From the NCBI GenBank assembly GCA_016882345.1, contig VGQR01000027.1, positions 1 to 12,578 on the forward strand: DNA of 12,578 nt. The letters are read 5' to 3'. The first letter of the stretch is position 1. The number at the start of each line of letters is the position of its first letter. This document shows, piece by piece, positions 1-6,949 of this stretch. The DNA comes from Cyanobacteria bacterium K_DeepCast_35m_m2_023 (GTDB taxonomy: Bacteria > Cyanobacteriota > Cyanobacteriia > PCC-6307 > Cyanobiaceae). The notes under the pieces are model-generated. The model saw only the letters and a list, made by a program, of their open reading frames with translations, had not been told where the DNA came from and searched no databases. The translations under genes were made by a program, and so were the position numbers.

Positions 1-15
1 CCCATTTGCGTACAT
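1..15 (-). CDS. Possible start of a gene running off the left edge
   Basis: On the minus strand an ATG at 15-13 opens a frame reading M-Y-A-N-G before the window ends. GGAGGT lies at 24-19, only three bases before the ATG: a strong Shine-Dalgarno sequence, though closer than usual. The position right behind a truncated toxin gene would fit another toxin-antitoxin operon or a gene joined by a rearrangement. Five codons cannot identify a product, so this call rests on the ribosome binding site alone. Confidence 0.25.
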
Positions 16-27
16 TTTACCTCCAGA

Positions 28-64
28 AACTGGTCATATCCATTGCGGCGCAACTGGTCTGACC
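28..64. promoter_or_regulatory. Repeated AACTGGTC boxes, possible operator
   Basis: AACTGGTC occurs at 28-35 and again at 52-59, exactly 24 bp apart (start to start). The second copy runs into a perfect 9-bp inverted repeat GGTC-T-GACC (56-64). Both lie just upstream of the putative minus-strand gene start at 15. GGTC-N-GACC half-sites resemble those of some GntR-family operators, and repeated boxes ahead of a small gene would also fit an autoregulating antitoxin. No regulator is visible that would prove either reading. Confidence 0.22.
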
Positions 65-313
65 TTATTCAGGAGGCCCCAAAAAGGCGTCCAGCAGCCC
101 CCAGACCGAGTCATCGCCGCGGCTGCGCAACCGCGCCTCGAGCTGCAGCACACTGGCGCCCGAAACCGCCAGGGGCGCATCGCGCACCTGTTGCAGCCAG
201 AGCAAGGCGGCGTCGCTGTGCACCCCGCCGGGACACAGCAGCGCCTCGAGCACACTGGCGTCCAGCAGGCGGCCGTGGCGCCCCATCCGCATCCAGGGGT
301 TAAGGCCGTCCAT
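65..313 (-). CDS. Truncated PIN-domain (VapC-like) toxin remnant
   Basis: This 82-residue product begins in PIN-domain style: RLLDASVLEALL near residues 15-26 carries the first expected acidic metal ligand (Asp18). SGASVLQLEARLR near residues 51-63 carries a second (Glu59). PIN toxins are usually about 120-140 residues; the C-terminal half, with the remaining metal-binding aspartates, is missing here. After the TAA at 67-65 I see no continuation of the fold in any frame, so it looks cut off rather than simply frameshifted. The ATG at 313 overlaps the end of the upstream antitoxin frame by 14 bp, the usual translational coupling of toxin-antitoxin pairs. ATG codons 8 and 10 are alternative starts. 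Ribonuclease activity is unlikely in this form. Family assignment is moderate because it rests on two short motifs. Confidence 0.5.
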   Translation of the reverse strand: MDGLNPWMRMGRHGRLLDASVLEALLCPGGVHSDAALLWLQQVRDAPLAVSGASVLQLEARLRSRGDDSVWGLLDAFLGPPE

Positions 314-506
314 GCCAAGCCCGCAACCGCTGCAGCCAGAGAGCTGCCTGGGCCTGGGTCTGGGCAGGGGGCGCCAGCGCGCTGAGCCGCACCACCGGCT
401 TGCCGCGGCGGCTGATCAGCACCGTCTCACCCGCCACAACCCGATCAAGCAACGCCGCAAACTGTTGCCGCGCCTCCGCCGCTGTCATCACCGTCTGACC
501 ACCCAT
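300..506 (-). CDS. Phd/YefM-family antitoxin
   Basis: The 68-residue product reads MGGQTVMTAAEARQQFAALL and continues with an ISRRGKPVVRL segment at about residues 31-41. This is the typical N-terminal fold of Phd/YefM type II antitoxins, which dimerise, bind their own promoter and neutralise the partner toxin through the C-terminus. The C-terminal part (residues 45-68, containing LWLQRLRAWHG) would be the toxin-binding tail. I chose the ATG at 506 because it places the conserved TVMTAAEAR stretch at the N-terminus. The frame is open to a GTG at 545, and an ATG at 488 is also possible. No clear ribosome binding site supports any of them. A 5-bp inverted repeat, ACTGA...TCAGT (547-564), lies upstream and could be an operator. 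The partner downstream is a truncated PIN protein, so this antitoxin may be an orphan. Confidence 0.7.
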   Translation of the reverse strand: MGGQTVMTAAEARQQFAALLDRVVAGETVLISRRGKPVVRLSALAPPAQTQAQAALWLQRLRAWHGRP

Positions 507-619
507 GCCGTTGTTGTCGCTGAACCACCCGGCAAGGGTTCCCACAACTGAACGGCCAGTCAGTCAACAGCCAATTGATCGGCCCGCCGAGCGTGGCGGT
601 GCTGCGATCCAAGCTCTGT

Positions 620-679
620 GTTGGGACCAGCTGCGTTGCTGTCTCCTGCGTTGGGACCGGCTGCGTTGAGGTCCGCTGC
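620..679. repeat. 15-bp tandem array, four units
   Basis: Four 15-bp units follow each other: GTTGGGACCAGCTGC, GTTGCTGTCTCCTGC, GTTGGGACCGGCTGC and GTTGAGGTCCGCTGC. Units 1 and 3 differ at one base, which suggests a 30-bp higher-order duplication. Read on the minus strand the array gives five-residue steps (AAGPN, AGDSN, AAGPN), superficially like pentapeptide repeats. No start codon with a ribosome binding site or domain supports translation. Confidence 0.75.
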
Positions 680-697
680 CAAGTGCTGCGGGGCTCG

Positions 698-733
698 CTT
701 CAAGACGTTGTACAGATGTACAACGTCTTGAAG
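698..733. repeat. 36-bp palindrome, dispersed element copy 1
   Basis: The left arm CTTCAAGACGTTGTACA (698-714) and right arm TGTACAACGTCTTGAAG (717-733) are perfect reverse complements of 17 bp separated by only GA. Bases 709-733 match 6946-6970 at 24 of 25 positions, and weaker similarity continues to the right in both places (TGACG, then GAACA, then a C-run). There is no T-run after either arm, so it does not look like an intrinsic terminator. The shared copy in another intergenic region points to a dispersed element or a protein-binding or recombination site. Confidence 0.85.
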
Positions 734-837
734 GTGACGGTCAGAACATCCCCCGCCGCCAAGGCCCCGGGCAGGCTCAAGCGATGAAGGGATCAACCGC
801 GTGCAGAACCTGCGGACAGCCAACCAACACAACCAAC

Positions 838-892
838 CGAAACGAAGCGAAGCGCAACGATCCGAAGCGACCCGAGGCGAACCGGAGCGATT
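838..892. repeat. 5-bp-period tandem array (CGAAG-like), 11 units
   Basis: Eleven consecutive pentamers, all starting CG or its close variant, run without a gap: CGAAA, CGAAG, CGAAG, CGCAA, CGATC, CGAAG, CGACC, CGAGG, CGAAC, CGGAG, CGATT. A period of five is not compatible with a simple protein repeat, which argues for a non-coding origin by slippage. A CAACC-rich stretch lies directly to the left. Confidence 0.75.
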
Positions 893-927
893 GACTCGAT
901 AGCGATCAATTCACGAGCAATTCGTTC

Positions 928-1089
928 AAATCATTGAAAACATTCAGACCACTTAAACCACCTAAACCACTTAAACCATTCAAACCGCTTCAACCACTCA
1001 AACCATTCAAACCAGTAAAGCCAGCAAAACCAGTAAAACCACTCAAACCATTAGAACCTTTTGAACCATTTCAAGCACTTGAAACACTT
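928..1089. repeat. 9-bp tandem array downstream of ribH, 18 units
   Basis: Eighteen 9-bp units in exact register, consensus AAACCACTT / AAACCATTC, fill 928-1089 with no indel. The central units (955-1053) are the most uniform; the outer ones are diverged. On the plus strand they spell a K-P-x peptide, but no ribosome binding site precedes it and the frame then runs antisense through ribH, so I do not annotate a protein. The array begins 25 bp beyond the ribH stop codon and would form the 3' part of its transcript, as G/T-rich repeats. Confidence 0.9.
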
Positions 1090-1114
1090 CAATGCCCGTC
1101 AATCCGCGATTGCA

Positions 1115-1615
1115 TCAATGGGCCGCGGGCAGCCCTGCGGCAGGGAGGGTGGCCATCAGGCTGCCCATCTCAAGCGCCTGCAGGCCGTAGCTCCATCCCA
1201 GGTTGCTCTTGATGCCCGCCCGTTCGAGGGCCTGCTGCAGCGTGTCGGTGGTGAGCACGCCAAAGATCACCGGCACGCCGGTGTCGCGGCTGACCGCCGC
1301 CACACCTTTGCTGACCTCGGCCACCACCACATCAAAGTGGGGCGTGTCGCCGCGGATCACCGCACCCAGGGTGATCACCACCTGGTAGTGACCGCTGGCT
1401 GCCAGACGCTGGGCTACGAGTGGAATTTCAAAACTGCCCGGCACCCAGGCCACATCCAGTTGGTTGCTGGCGTCACTGACATCGATGCCGTGACGGCCCA
1501 GGCAATCGAGACAACCGCTCAGCAGCTTGCCGGTAACGAGGTCGTTGAATCGGGCCACCACCACGGCGATGCGCAAGGTGGCGACATCGGTGAAACGCCC
1601 CTCAAAAACACCCAC
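1115..1615 (-). CDS. ribH: 6,7-dimethyl-8-ribityllumazine synthase
   Basis: RibH condenses 5-amino-6-ribitylamino-uracil with 3,4-dihydroxy-2-butanone 4-phosphate to give the lumazine precursor of riboflavin, in the cytoplasm, usually as pentamers or 60-mers. The 166-residue product has the family landmarks: [11 protein letters not shown] (residues 22-32), VPGSFEIP (58-65), and [14 protein letters not shown] (84-97) with the catalytic His93. A further conserved segment, [20 protein letters not shown], follows. Length is normal for the family. The start is a GTG at 1615, giving the [11 protein letters not shown]-terminus common to marine Synechococcus homologues as I remember them; no clear ribosome binding site is seen and the frame extends a little upstream. 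psbZ lies 126 bp upstream on the same strand, so the two could be co-transcribed or ribH could have its own promoter in that gap. The gene is complete and looks intact. Confidence 0.96.
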   Translation of the reverse strand: MGVFEGRFTDVATLRIAVVVARFNDLVTGKLLSGCLDCLGRHGIDVSDASNQLDVAWVPGSFEIPLVAQRLAASGHYQVVITLGAVIRGDTPHFDVVVAEVSKGVAAVSRDTGVPVIFGVLTTDTLQQALERAGIKSNLGWSYGLQALEMGSLMATLPAAGLPAAH

Positions 1616-1741
1616 AACGACATCGGCAAGCTGAGCTCAGCCTACGCAAAGGGCTGAAGGGAGCAGCCTCGGTCCAGTTGTCTGAACCAACACAACGCAA
1701 GGACCTTTGGGCTCCCAGCCGTTTTTATCTCCAGCCGTTGT

Positions 1742-1930
1742 TTAGACGACGAAGAAGCTCACGCCCCAGTTGAGCAGCACCAGGCCGACCCAGACCAGGC
1801 CTCCCAGCAGGATGAGGCGATTGGAGCGACCGCTGTCTTCGCTGCTGGCGTACAGCACCGGCACGGCCACGATGAGGGCGAATGACATCACCACCAGGGC
1901 CAGAACGGTGAGGGTGTTGAGGAACTGCAT
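1742..1930 (-). CDS. psbZ: Photosystem II protein PsbZ (Ycf9)
   Basis: PsbZ is a small thylakoid-membrane subunit at the edge of the photosystem II core, involved in its stability and its interaction with antenna and CP43. The 62-residue product has the expected two transmembrane helices, about residues 5-27 and 38-61. They are joined by a short polar loop, ASSEDSGRSNR, that is highly typical of the family. Length is exactly as expected. The ATG at 1930 starts MQFLNTLTVLALVVM; no clear Shine-Dalgarno sequence precedes it. The gene is divergent from mutS across 187 bp that must hold both promoters; I could not assign -10 or -35 elements there with confidence. A psbZ-ribH-mutS neighbourhood is, from memory, common in marine Synechococcus and Prochlorococcus. 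Confidence 0.96.
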   Translation of the reverse strand: MQFLNTLTVLALVVMSFALIVAVPVLYASSEDSGRSNRLILLGGLVWVGLVLLNWGVSFFVV

Positions 1931-2117
1931 GGCTCAGCGATGCGGGGCTGGACAGACCTGGTCAGCTCCCAGTGGGACGGATTCTCACACGCAGGCCCAT
2001 GCGGCTTGGGGCGCGCTTTACATGTTGTGGGGAGAACCGCGCCACGCCTCCACCCCTGGTGGCCTTGGACGGGGGCCCTACTACCCATAGTGGGCACAGC
2101 GGATTGAAGCTCCTACA

Positions 2118-5027
2118 GTGCTCGCTCCACAGGGAAGCCTGGTGACCAGCGCAAAGGTGAGCCCAGCACAGCCGCGCCAAGCCCAGGCCAGCTCTGCCGC
2201 AGACACGCAGCTCTCACTGGTGGCCGCCCTGGGGCTGGATGTTGACCAACCCGCCGCAGCGCCTGAACACCAGCCCAGCGGCGGCCGGCAGGCGGCGGCC
2301 CGCCCCCGCCAACCCAAGTCGCGCTCAAGCCCAAGTGCAGTAACCAGCGCGCCGACAGACAGCAGCAGCGGCAGCGGCAGCGGCAGCGGCAGCGACGACC
2401 TGCCCCCCTGGCACCACCACAGCCTGGTGGAGCCGGCGCAGCTAACGCCGATGCTGCGCCATTACGTCGAGCTCAAGCGCGCCCACCCCGAGCGACTGCT
2501 GCTGTACCGGCTGGGCGACTTCTTCGAATGTTTCTTCGAAGACGCGATCACGGTGTCGCGGCTGCTCGAGCTCACCCTCACCGGCAAGGAGGGGGGCAAG
2601 GCGATCGGGCGGGTGCCGATGGCCGGCATCCCCCATCACGCCGCCGAGCGCTATTGCGGCGACCTGGTCCGCCGCGGCCACAGCGTCGCCCTGTGCGACC
2701 AGGTCGAGGAGGCCGCCACCCGGAGCGCCCGCAGCCCCGCCAAGGGTGAACTGCTGCGCCGCGAGATCACGCGGGTGCTGACCCCCGGCACCGTGATCGA
2801 CGAGGGCATGCTCAGCTCACGCCGCAACAACTGGCTGGCGGCGGTGGTGCGCGACGGGCAGCATTGGGGCCTGGCGGTGGCCGATGTGAGCACCGGTGAA
2901 TTCCGGGCCAGTCAACGCGGCGGCAGCGCCGAGCTGCACCAGGAGCTGCTGCAGCTCGAAGCGGCCGAACTGCTGATGCCAGGGGCCGAGGCCGACGACG
3001 CGACAGCCCCGGACTCCAGGCCGGTCACCACAACCCCTGGTGTCCAAGCCGAGGCTGACCACCACCCCTGGTGTCCAGGCGAGATTCTTCAGACGCCCCA
3101 ACCGCGCACCCCGTTCACCCTGGCCGAGGCGACCGCGACCCTGAAGGCGCGCTTTGGCCTGGCCAACCTGGCGGGCCTGGGCCTGGGCGAGATGCCCCTG
3201 GCGCTGCGGGCGGCCGGCGGTCTGGTGGCCTATCTCGACGGCACCAGCAGCGAGGGCCAGATCCCGCTGGATCTGCCCACCACCTGGCATGCGGGTGATG
3301 CGCTGGTGCTTGATGCGGCGACCCGCCGCAACCTCGAGCTGACCCGCACCCAACTGGGGGGCGGCCACCACGGCTCGCTGCTGTGGGCGCTCGACAGCAC
3401 CCACACCGCCATGGGCGGGCGCTGCCTGCGGCGCTGGATCGAGGCCCCCCTGGTGGAGCGGGCGGCCATCCTGCGACGCCAGGACGCGGTCAGCGAACTG
3501 GTGGCCCAGCGGGCGCTGCGGCTGGCCGTCCGGCGGCTGCTGCGGGCCATGGGCGATCTGGAGCGCCTGGCCGGGCGCTGCGGCGCCGGCACCGCCTCGG
3601 CCCGCGACCTGGTGGCCCTGGCCGAGGGCCTCGAGCGCCTGCCCCAGCTGGCCGCCGTGCTGCAGGCCAGCAGCAGCGCCCCCCTGCAGGCCCTGGCCCG
3701 CCCCTGGCCCGAACTCGACGCGCTGGCCGCCGAGCTGCGCCACCAGCTGCTCGAAAACCCGCCGCTGTCGTTGAGCGAAGGCGGCCTGATTCACGACGGC
3801 GTCGACCCCCTGCTCGATGATCTGCGCAACCAGCTCGACGACCAGGACAGCTGGTTGGCCGAGCAGGAGGCGACCGAGCGCCGCGCCAGCGGCATCAGCA
3901 CCCTGAAGCTGCAATACCACCGCACCTTCGGCTACTTCCTGGCGGTCAGCCGCGCCAAGGCCGCGGCCGTGCCCGAGCACTGGATCCGCCGCCAGACCCT
4001 GGCCAACGAGGAGCGCTTTGTGACGCCGGCGCTCAAGCAGCGCGAAGGCCAGATCCTGCAGCTCAAGGCCCGTACCGCCCAGCGCGAATACGAGCTGTTC
4101 TGCGCGCTGCGGGCCCAGGTGGGGCAGCAGGCGGCGCCGGTGCGCACGGCGGCCCGGCTGGTGGCCGAGCTCGATGCCCTCGCCAGCCTGGCGGAGACAG
4201 CCGCCACCGGCGGCTACTGCGCCCCCGAGATCACCGACCCCGCCGGCCCCGACGCACGCCTGCTGGCGATCGAGGACGGGCGCCACCCGGTGGTCGAGCA
4301 GCTGCTTGTGGAGGAGCCCTTTACCCCCAACAGCGTGGCGCTGGGCAGCAGCCCACATCCCGACTTGGTGATCCTCACCGGTCCCAATGCCAGCGGCAAG
4401 AGCTGCTATCTGCGCCAGATCGGCCTGATCCAGCTGATGGCCCAGATCGGCAGCTGGATCCCCGCCCGATCGGCGCGGCTGGGCATCGCCGATCGCCTGT
4501 TTACCAGGGTGGGCGCTGGCGACGATCTGGCCACCGGTCAGTCCACCTTCATGGTGGAAATGGCCGAGACGGCCAACATCCTGCACCACGCCACCAGCCG
4601 CTCGCTGGTGCTGCTCGATGAGATCGGCCGCGGCACCGCCACCTTTGACGGCCTGGCGATCGCCTGGGCGGTGGCCGAGCACTTGGCCGGCGGACCCGCC
4701 GGTGGCGACCACGGCATCGGCGCCCGCAGCATCTTCGCCACCCATTACCACGAGCTCAACGAGCTGGCCGCGCTGCTGCCCAACGTGGCCAATGCCCAGG
4801 TGCTGGTCGAAGAAACCGGCGACGCCCTGGTGTTTCTGCACAAGGTGGCCCCCGGCGGCGCCAGCCGCAGCTACGGCATCGAGGCGGCGCGGCTGGCCGG
4901 GGTGCCGGCCACGGTGGTGCTGCGGGCGCGCCAGGTACTGGGACGGATCGAGGCCAACAGCCACATCAGCGTTGAACTCGGAGCCGCCAGCGCACCCCTG
5001 GAGACCCACGAACCTGCGGCGGCTTAA
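2118..5027 (+). CDS. mutS: DNA mismatch repair protein MutS
   Basis: MutS binds base mismatches and small loops and uses ATP to start repair. The mismatch-binding domain carries the Phe-X-Glu element within [12 protein letters not shown] (F135, E137). The ATPase domain shows Walker A GPNASGKS (755-762), the [14 protein letters not shown] segment, Walker [11 protein letters not shown] (D834, E835) and [12 protein letters not shown] shortly after. Walker A with ASGKS rather than the MGGKS of E. coli is, as I recall, usual in cyanobacteria. At 969 residues it is over 100 longer than E. coli MutS, mainly through an Ala/Pro/Ser-rich N-terminal extension (about residues 1-95, with an SGSGSGS run). 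An internal duplication adds residues near 303-313. The start is taken as GTG 2118, since an in-frame TAG at 2088 closes the frame upstream; GTG 2142 is an alternative. The stop overlaps that of the convergent cobH by 4 bp. Confidence 0.97.
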   Translation: MLAPQGSLVTSAKVSPAQPRQAQASSAADTQLSLVAALGLDVDQPAAAPEHQPSGGRQAAARPRQPKSRSSPSAVTSAPTDSSSGSGSGSGSDDLPPWHHHSLVEPAQLTPMLRHYVELKRAHPERLLLYRLGDFFECFFEDAITVSRLLELTLTGKEGGKAIGRVPMAGIPHHAAERYCGDLVRRGHSVALCDQVEEAATRSARSPAKGELLRREITRVLTPGTVIDEGMLSSRRNNWLAAVVRDGQHWGLAVADVSTGEFRASQRGGSAELHQELLQLEAAELLMPGAEADDATAPDSRPVTTTPGVQAEADHHPWCPGEILQTPQPRTPFTLAEATATLKARFGLANLAGLGLGEMPLALRAAGGLVAYLDGTSSEGQIPLDLPTTWHAGDALVLDAATRRNLELTRTQLGGGHHGSLLWALDSTHTAMGGRCLRRWIEAPLVERAAILRRQDAVSELVAQRALRLAVRRLLRAMGDLERLAGRCGAGTASARDLVALAEGLERLPQLAAVLQASSSAPLQALARPWPELDALAAELRHQLLENPPLSLSEGGLIHDGVDPLLDDLRNQLDDQDSWLAEQEATERRASGISTLKLQYHRTFGYFLAVSRAKAAAVPEHWIRRQTLANEERFVTPALKQREGQILQLKARTAQREYELFCALRAQVGQQAAPVRTAARLVAELDALASLAETAATGGYCAPEITDPAGPDARLLAIEDGRHPVVEQLLVEEPFTPNSVALGSSPHPDLVILTGPNASGKSCYLRQIGLIQLMAQIGSWIPARSARLGIADRLFTRVGAGDDLATGQSTFMVEMAETANILHHATSRSLVLLDEIGRGTATFDGLAIAWAVAEHLAGGPAGGDHGIGARSIFATHYHELNELAALLPNVANAQVLVEETGDALVFLHKVAPGGASRSYGIEAARLAGVPATVVLRARQVLGRIEANSHISVELGAASAPLETHEPAAA
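2367..2394 (+). repeat. Hexanucleotide AGCGGC run inside mutS
   Basis: Four exact copies of AGCGGC (2367-2390) followed by a partial unit encode a Ser-Gly run at about residues 84-92, in the flexible stretch just before the mismatch-binding domain. The period of six keeps the frame when units are gained or lost, so length variation between strains is expected to be tolerated. Confidence 0.8.
3025..3086 (+). repeat. 31-bp tandem duplication inside mutS, read in two frames
   Basis: Bases 3025-3055 and 3056-3086 are near-identical over their first 25 positions, sharing ACCCCTGGTGTCCA. The 31-bp offset is not a multiple of three, so the copies encode different peptides: TTTPGVQAE and DHHPWCPGE. 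The second, with [11 protein letters not shown] followed by RTPF, fits what I recall of this region in related MutS proteins, so the first is probably the newer copy. The region lies between the connector and lever parts of MutS and appears to tolerate insertions. Confidence 0.8.
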
Positions 5028-5710
5028 GGCGACAGCGGCGGCAGCAGCGCGGCGCGCAGCAGCGCATTGCAGGCGGCGGCCACCAACCCGGCTCCGCCGC
5101 GCGAGCCCTCGAGGCGGATCTGGGGCAGACCCGAGGCCGCCAACTGGCGTTTGCTCTCGGCCACGCCGATGAAGCCCACGGGCATGCCGATCACCAACGC
5201 CGGTGCCACAGCGCCGGCGGCCACCACAGCCAGCAGGCGCTCGAGGGCGGTGGGGGCACTGCCGATCAACACCACAGGCGCCCGCAGCGGCTCGTTTGAG
5301 TCGTTGGTGAGGGCAGCCCAGGCCGCCGCGACGGCCGCGGCACTGCGGGTGTCGCCGGCCGGGGCCTGCGCGGGGGCCCACTCGAGCAGGCCCACCACCC
5401 GGTTGCCCAAGGTGCGGCGCGCCATCGGGGCCACCGCCGCCGCCGCCATCGCCGTGTCGCACAGGATCGGCGCCCCAGCCAACAGCGCCGCCAGGCCTTG
5501 CTGGCAGGCCCCGGGGCTGGGGGCAAACACCAGATCTGGCGCCAGGCTGAGGTCTCCGCTGCTGTGAATGCAGCGCTCGAGCACGTCCCGCTCCAACGGG
5601 CCCAACCCAGCGAGCCGCGCCGCCAGCGCGGCATCGGCGGCGGCGGCGGCCTCGAGCTGCTGACGAATCAGCGCGATGCTGGCCGTGAAAATTGGATGGT
5701 CGAGTTCCAC
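5024..5710 (-). CDS. cobH: Precorrin-8X methylmutase
   Basis: CobH (CbiC in the anaerobic route) moves the C-11 methyl group of precorrin-8X to C-12, giving hydrogenobyrinate (or the cobalt form), late in corrin ring synthesis for B12-type cofactors. The 228-residue product has the family signatures. [11 protein letters not shown] contains the catalytic His49. [32 protein letters not shown] and [18 protein letters not shown] follow in the usual order. The start is GTG 5710, giving [12 protein letters not shown], with GAGAGGGG just upstream as a possible ribosome binding site. The open frame continues upstream only as an antisense shadow of holA. Its TAA (5026-5024) shares bases with the mutS TAA. 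It is divergent from holA by 27 bp, so its promoter must lie inside the holA coding region. Confidence 0.93.
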   Translation of the reverse strand: MELDHPIFTASIALIRQQLEAAAAADAALAARLAGLGPLERDVLERCIHSSGDLSLAPDLVFAPSPGACQQGLAALLAGAPILCDTAMAAAAVAPMARRTLGNRVVGLLEWAPAQAPAGDTRSAAAVAAAWAALTNDSNEPLRAPVVLIGSAPTALERLLAVVAAGAVAPALVIGMPVGFIGVAESKRQLAASGLPQIRLEGSRGGAGLVAAACNALLRAALLPPLSP

Positions 5711-5737
5711 CCTGGGCCCCTCTCGCTGCGCTGAATC

Positions 5738-6757
5738 ATGCCCATCCACCTGCTCTGGGGCGACGACGAAGCGGCGCGCAACCGTGCCGTCGAGACCCTG
5801 ATCGAGCAGCAGATCGACCCTGCCTGGCAGGCGCTCAACCTGAGCCGCCTCGATGGCAACGAGGCCAGCCAGGCGGCCCAGGCCCTCGACGAATCGCGCA
5901 CGCCACCCTTCGGCAGCGGCGCCCGGGTGGTGGTGCTGCAGCGCAGTCCCTTCTGCAACCAATGCCCGGCCGATCTGGCAAGCCAGTTCGAAGCCAGCCT
6001 GGCGTTGGTCAATCCGGCCTGCCAGCTGCTGCTGGTCAACAGTGCCAAACCCGATGCACGCCTGCGCACCACCAAGGCGCTGCAGCAACAGATCAAGGCC
6101 GGCAAGGCCCACGAGCAGAGCTTTGCCCTGCCGGCCATCTGGGATGGGGCCGGCCAGGTGGAGCTGGTGACCCGCAGCGCCCGCGAGCTGGGGCACGTGC
6201 TCGAACCAGGCGCTGCCGAACTGCTGGCCGAAGCGATCGGCAGCGACAGTGCGCGGCTGGCCAGCGAACTGGACAAGCTGAGCCTGTTCGCAGCGTCACA
6301 ATCGGGCGGCGGCGGCCCTGCGTCGATCAGCCGCGAGGCCGTTGCCGCCCTGGTTGGGGGACGCAGCATCAGCGCCCTGGCGGTGGGCGATGCCCTGCTG
6401 GCGGGCAATCCGGCCGAAGCCCTCGCCCTGCTGGACGCCCTGCTGGAGGCCAACGAACCGGCGCTGCGCCTGGTGGCCTCGCTCAGCAGTCAGATCCGCG
6501 GCTGGCTCTGGGTGGCCCTGCTCGAGCGCGCGGGCGAGCGCGATCCGGCCGTGATTGCCAAGGCGGCCGGCATCGGCAATCCCAAGCGCATCTTCGTGAT
6601 GCGCAAGCAGATTCGCGGCAAAACGCCCGAGCTGCTGCTGAACCTGCTCAGTCAGCTGCTCGATGTGGAAGCCAGCCTCAAACGGGGCACCGATGCGCGC
6701 GACGCCTTCTGCGACGGTTTTCTGGTGGGCAGCAGCCGCCCCAGCGCGGGGCTGTAA
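5738..6757 (+). CDS. holA: DNA polymerase III subunit delta
   Basis: The delta subunit opens the beta sliding clamp within the clamp-loader complex of the replicative polymerase. The 339-residue length fits the family. Recognisable parts are the N-terminal HLLWGDDEAARNRAVETLI, the central KALQQQIKAGKAHEQSFALP and DGAGQVELVTRSARELG (roughly residues 110-155), and LASELDKLSLFA (about 175-186). The C-terminal helical collar domain contains ALALLDALLEANEPALRLVA, SSQIRGWLWV, and RKQIRGKTPELLLNLLSQLL with DVEASLKRG near the end. The ATG at 5738 gives the standard MPIHLLWG start; the preceding bases (GCGCTGAATC) hold no good ribosome binding site. Delta proteins lack Walker motifs, and none is seen. 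A gene-free repeat-bearing stretch follows before lysC. Confidence 0.92.
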   Translation: MPIHLLWGDDEAARNRAVETLIEQQIDPAWQALNLSRLDGNEASQAAQALDESRTPPFGSGARVVVLQRSPFCNQCPADLASQFEASLALVNPACQLLLVNSAKPDARLRTTKALQQQIKAGKAHEQSFALPAIWDGAGQVELVTRSARELGHVLEPGAAELLAEAIGSDSARLASELDKLSLFAASQSGGGGPASISREAVAALVGGRSISALAVGDALLAGNPAEALALLDALLEANEPALRLVASLSSQIRGWLWVALLERAGERDPAVIAKAAGIGNPKRIFVMRKQIRGKTPELLLNLLSQLLDVEASLKRGTDARDAFCDGFLVGSSRPSAGL

Positions 6758-6895
6758 GGCGGCTCAGCGGTTCACCAGCACGGGCGCGATGCCGTCTGGC
6801 TGCTGGCACACAGCCAACAGCCATGGTTGCGCTGCAGCGGGAACGGGTCTGGATTTGGCGAATTCAACGGGTTGGGCTGGCCGTGTTTGCGGGGT

Positions 6896-6949
6896 CCCAT
6901 GCAACTCGGGGGACCCATGCAAGTCGGGGGGCCCATGCAAGTCGATGTA
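6896..6949. repeat. 18-bp tandem array, three units
   Basis: Three units follow each other: CCCATGCAACTCGGGGGA, CCCATGCAAGTCGGGGGG and CCCATGCAAGTCGATGTA. The third merges into the left arm of palindrome copy 2, whose CAAGTCG is the same heptamer that recurs in the array. The array therefore looks like amplification of the palindrome's edge. On the minus strand it would read DLHGPP-DLHGSP-ELHGTP, without any evidence of translation. Confidence 0.8.

Larger units (their letters stand above)
546..1114. other. Gene-free repeat mosaic between antitoxin and ribH
   Basis: This 569-bp stretch has no credible gene on either strand. It contains, left to right, a 15-bp tandem array (620-679), a 36-bp near-perfect palindrome (698-733), a CAACC-rich stretch (about 818-838), a 5-bp-period array (838-892) and a 9-bp-period array (928-1089). 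Open frames cross it only because the periods 15 and 9 are multiples of three, giving Lys-Pro-rich or Ala-Gly-Pro-Asn peptides without start signals. For a picocyanobacterium, whose intergenic regions are usually short, this is a long non-coding stretch. Confidence 0.7.

Noticed and set aside
560..832. Minus-strand frame with pentapeptide-like AAGPN steps and SLQDVVHLYNVLK-type peptide
   Set aside because: The repeated peptide similarity to the 6764-7342 frame is explained by the dispersed palindrome; no start signal or domain is present.
934..1212. Lys-Pro-rich small protein from the 9-bp array
   Set aside because: No ribosome binding site, and the frame continues antisense into ribH; the open frame follows from a period divisible by three.
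1707..1728. Short TGGGCTCCCA hairpin followed by GTTTTT between psbZ and ribH
   Set aside because: The stem is only four base pairs and it points along the plus strand where no gene ends, so a terminator call is not supported.
2817..5462. An 881-codon open frame on the minus strand opposite mutS
   Set aside because: It is the antisense shadow of a GC-rich gene, with Gly/Gln/His-rich low-complexity content and no domain; mutS on the plus strand has clear motifs.
5711..6196. Upstream extension of the cobH frame to 390 codons
   Set aside because: The extra part is antisense to holA and has no CobH homology; GTG 5710 gives a normal family length and N-terminus.
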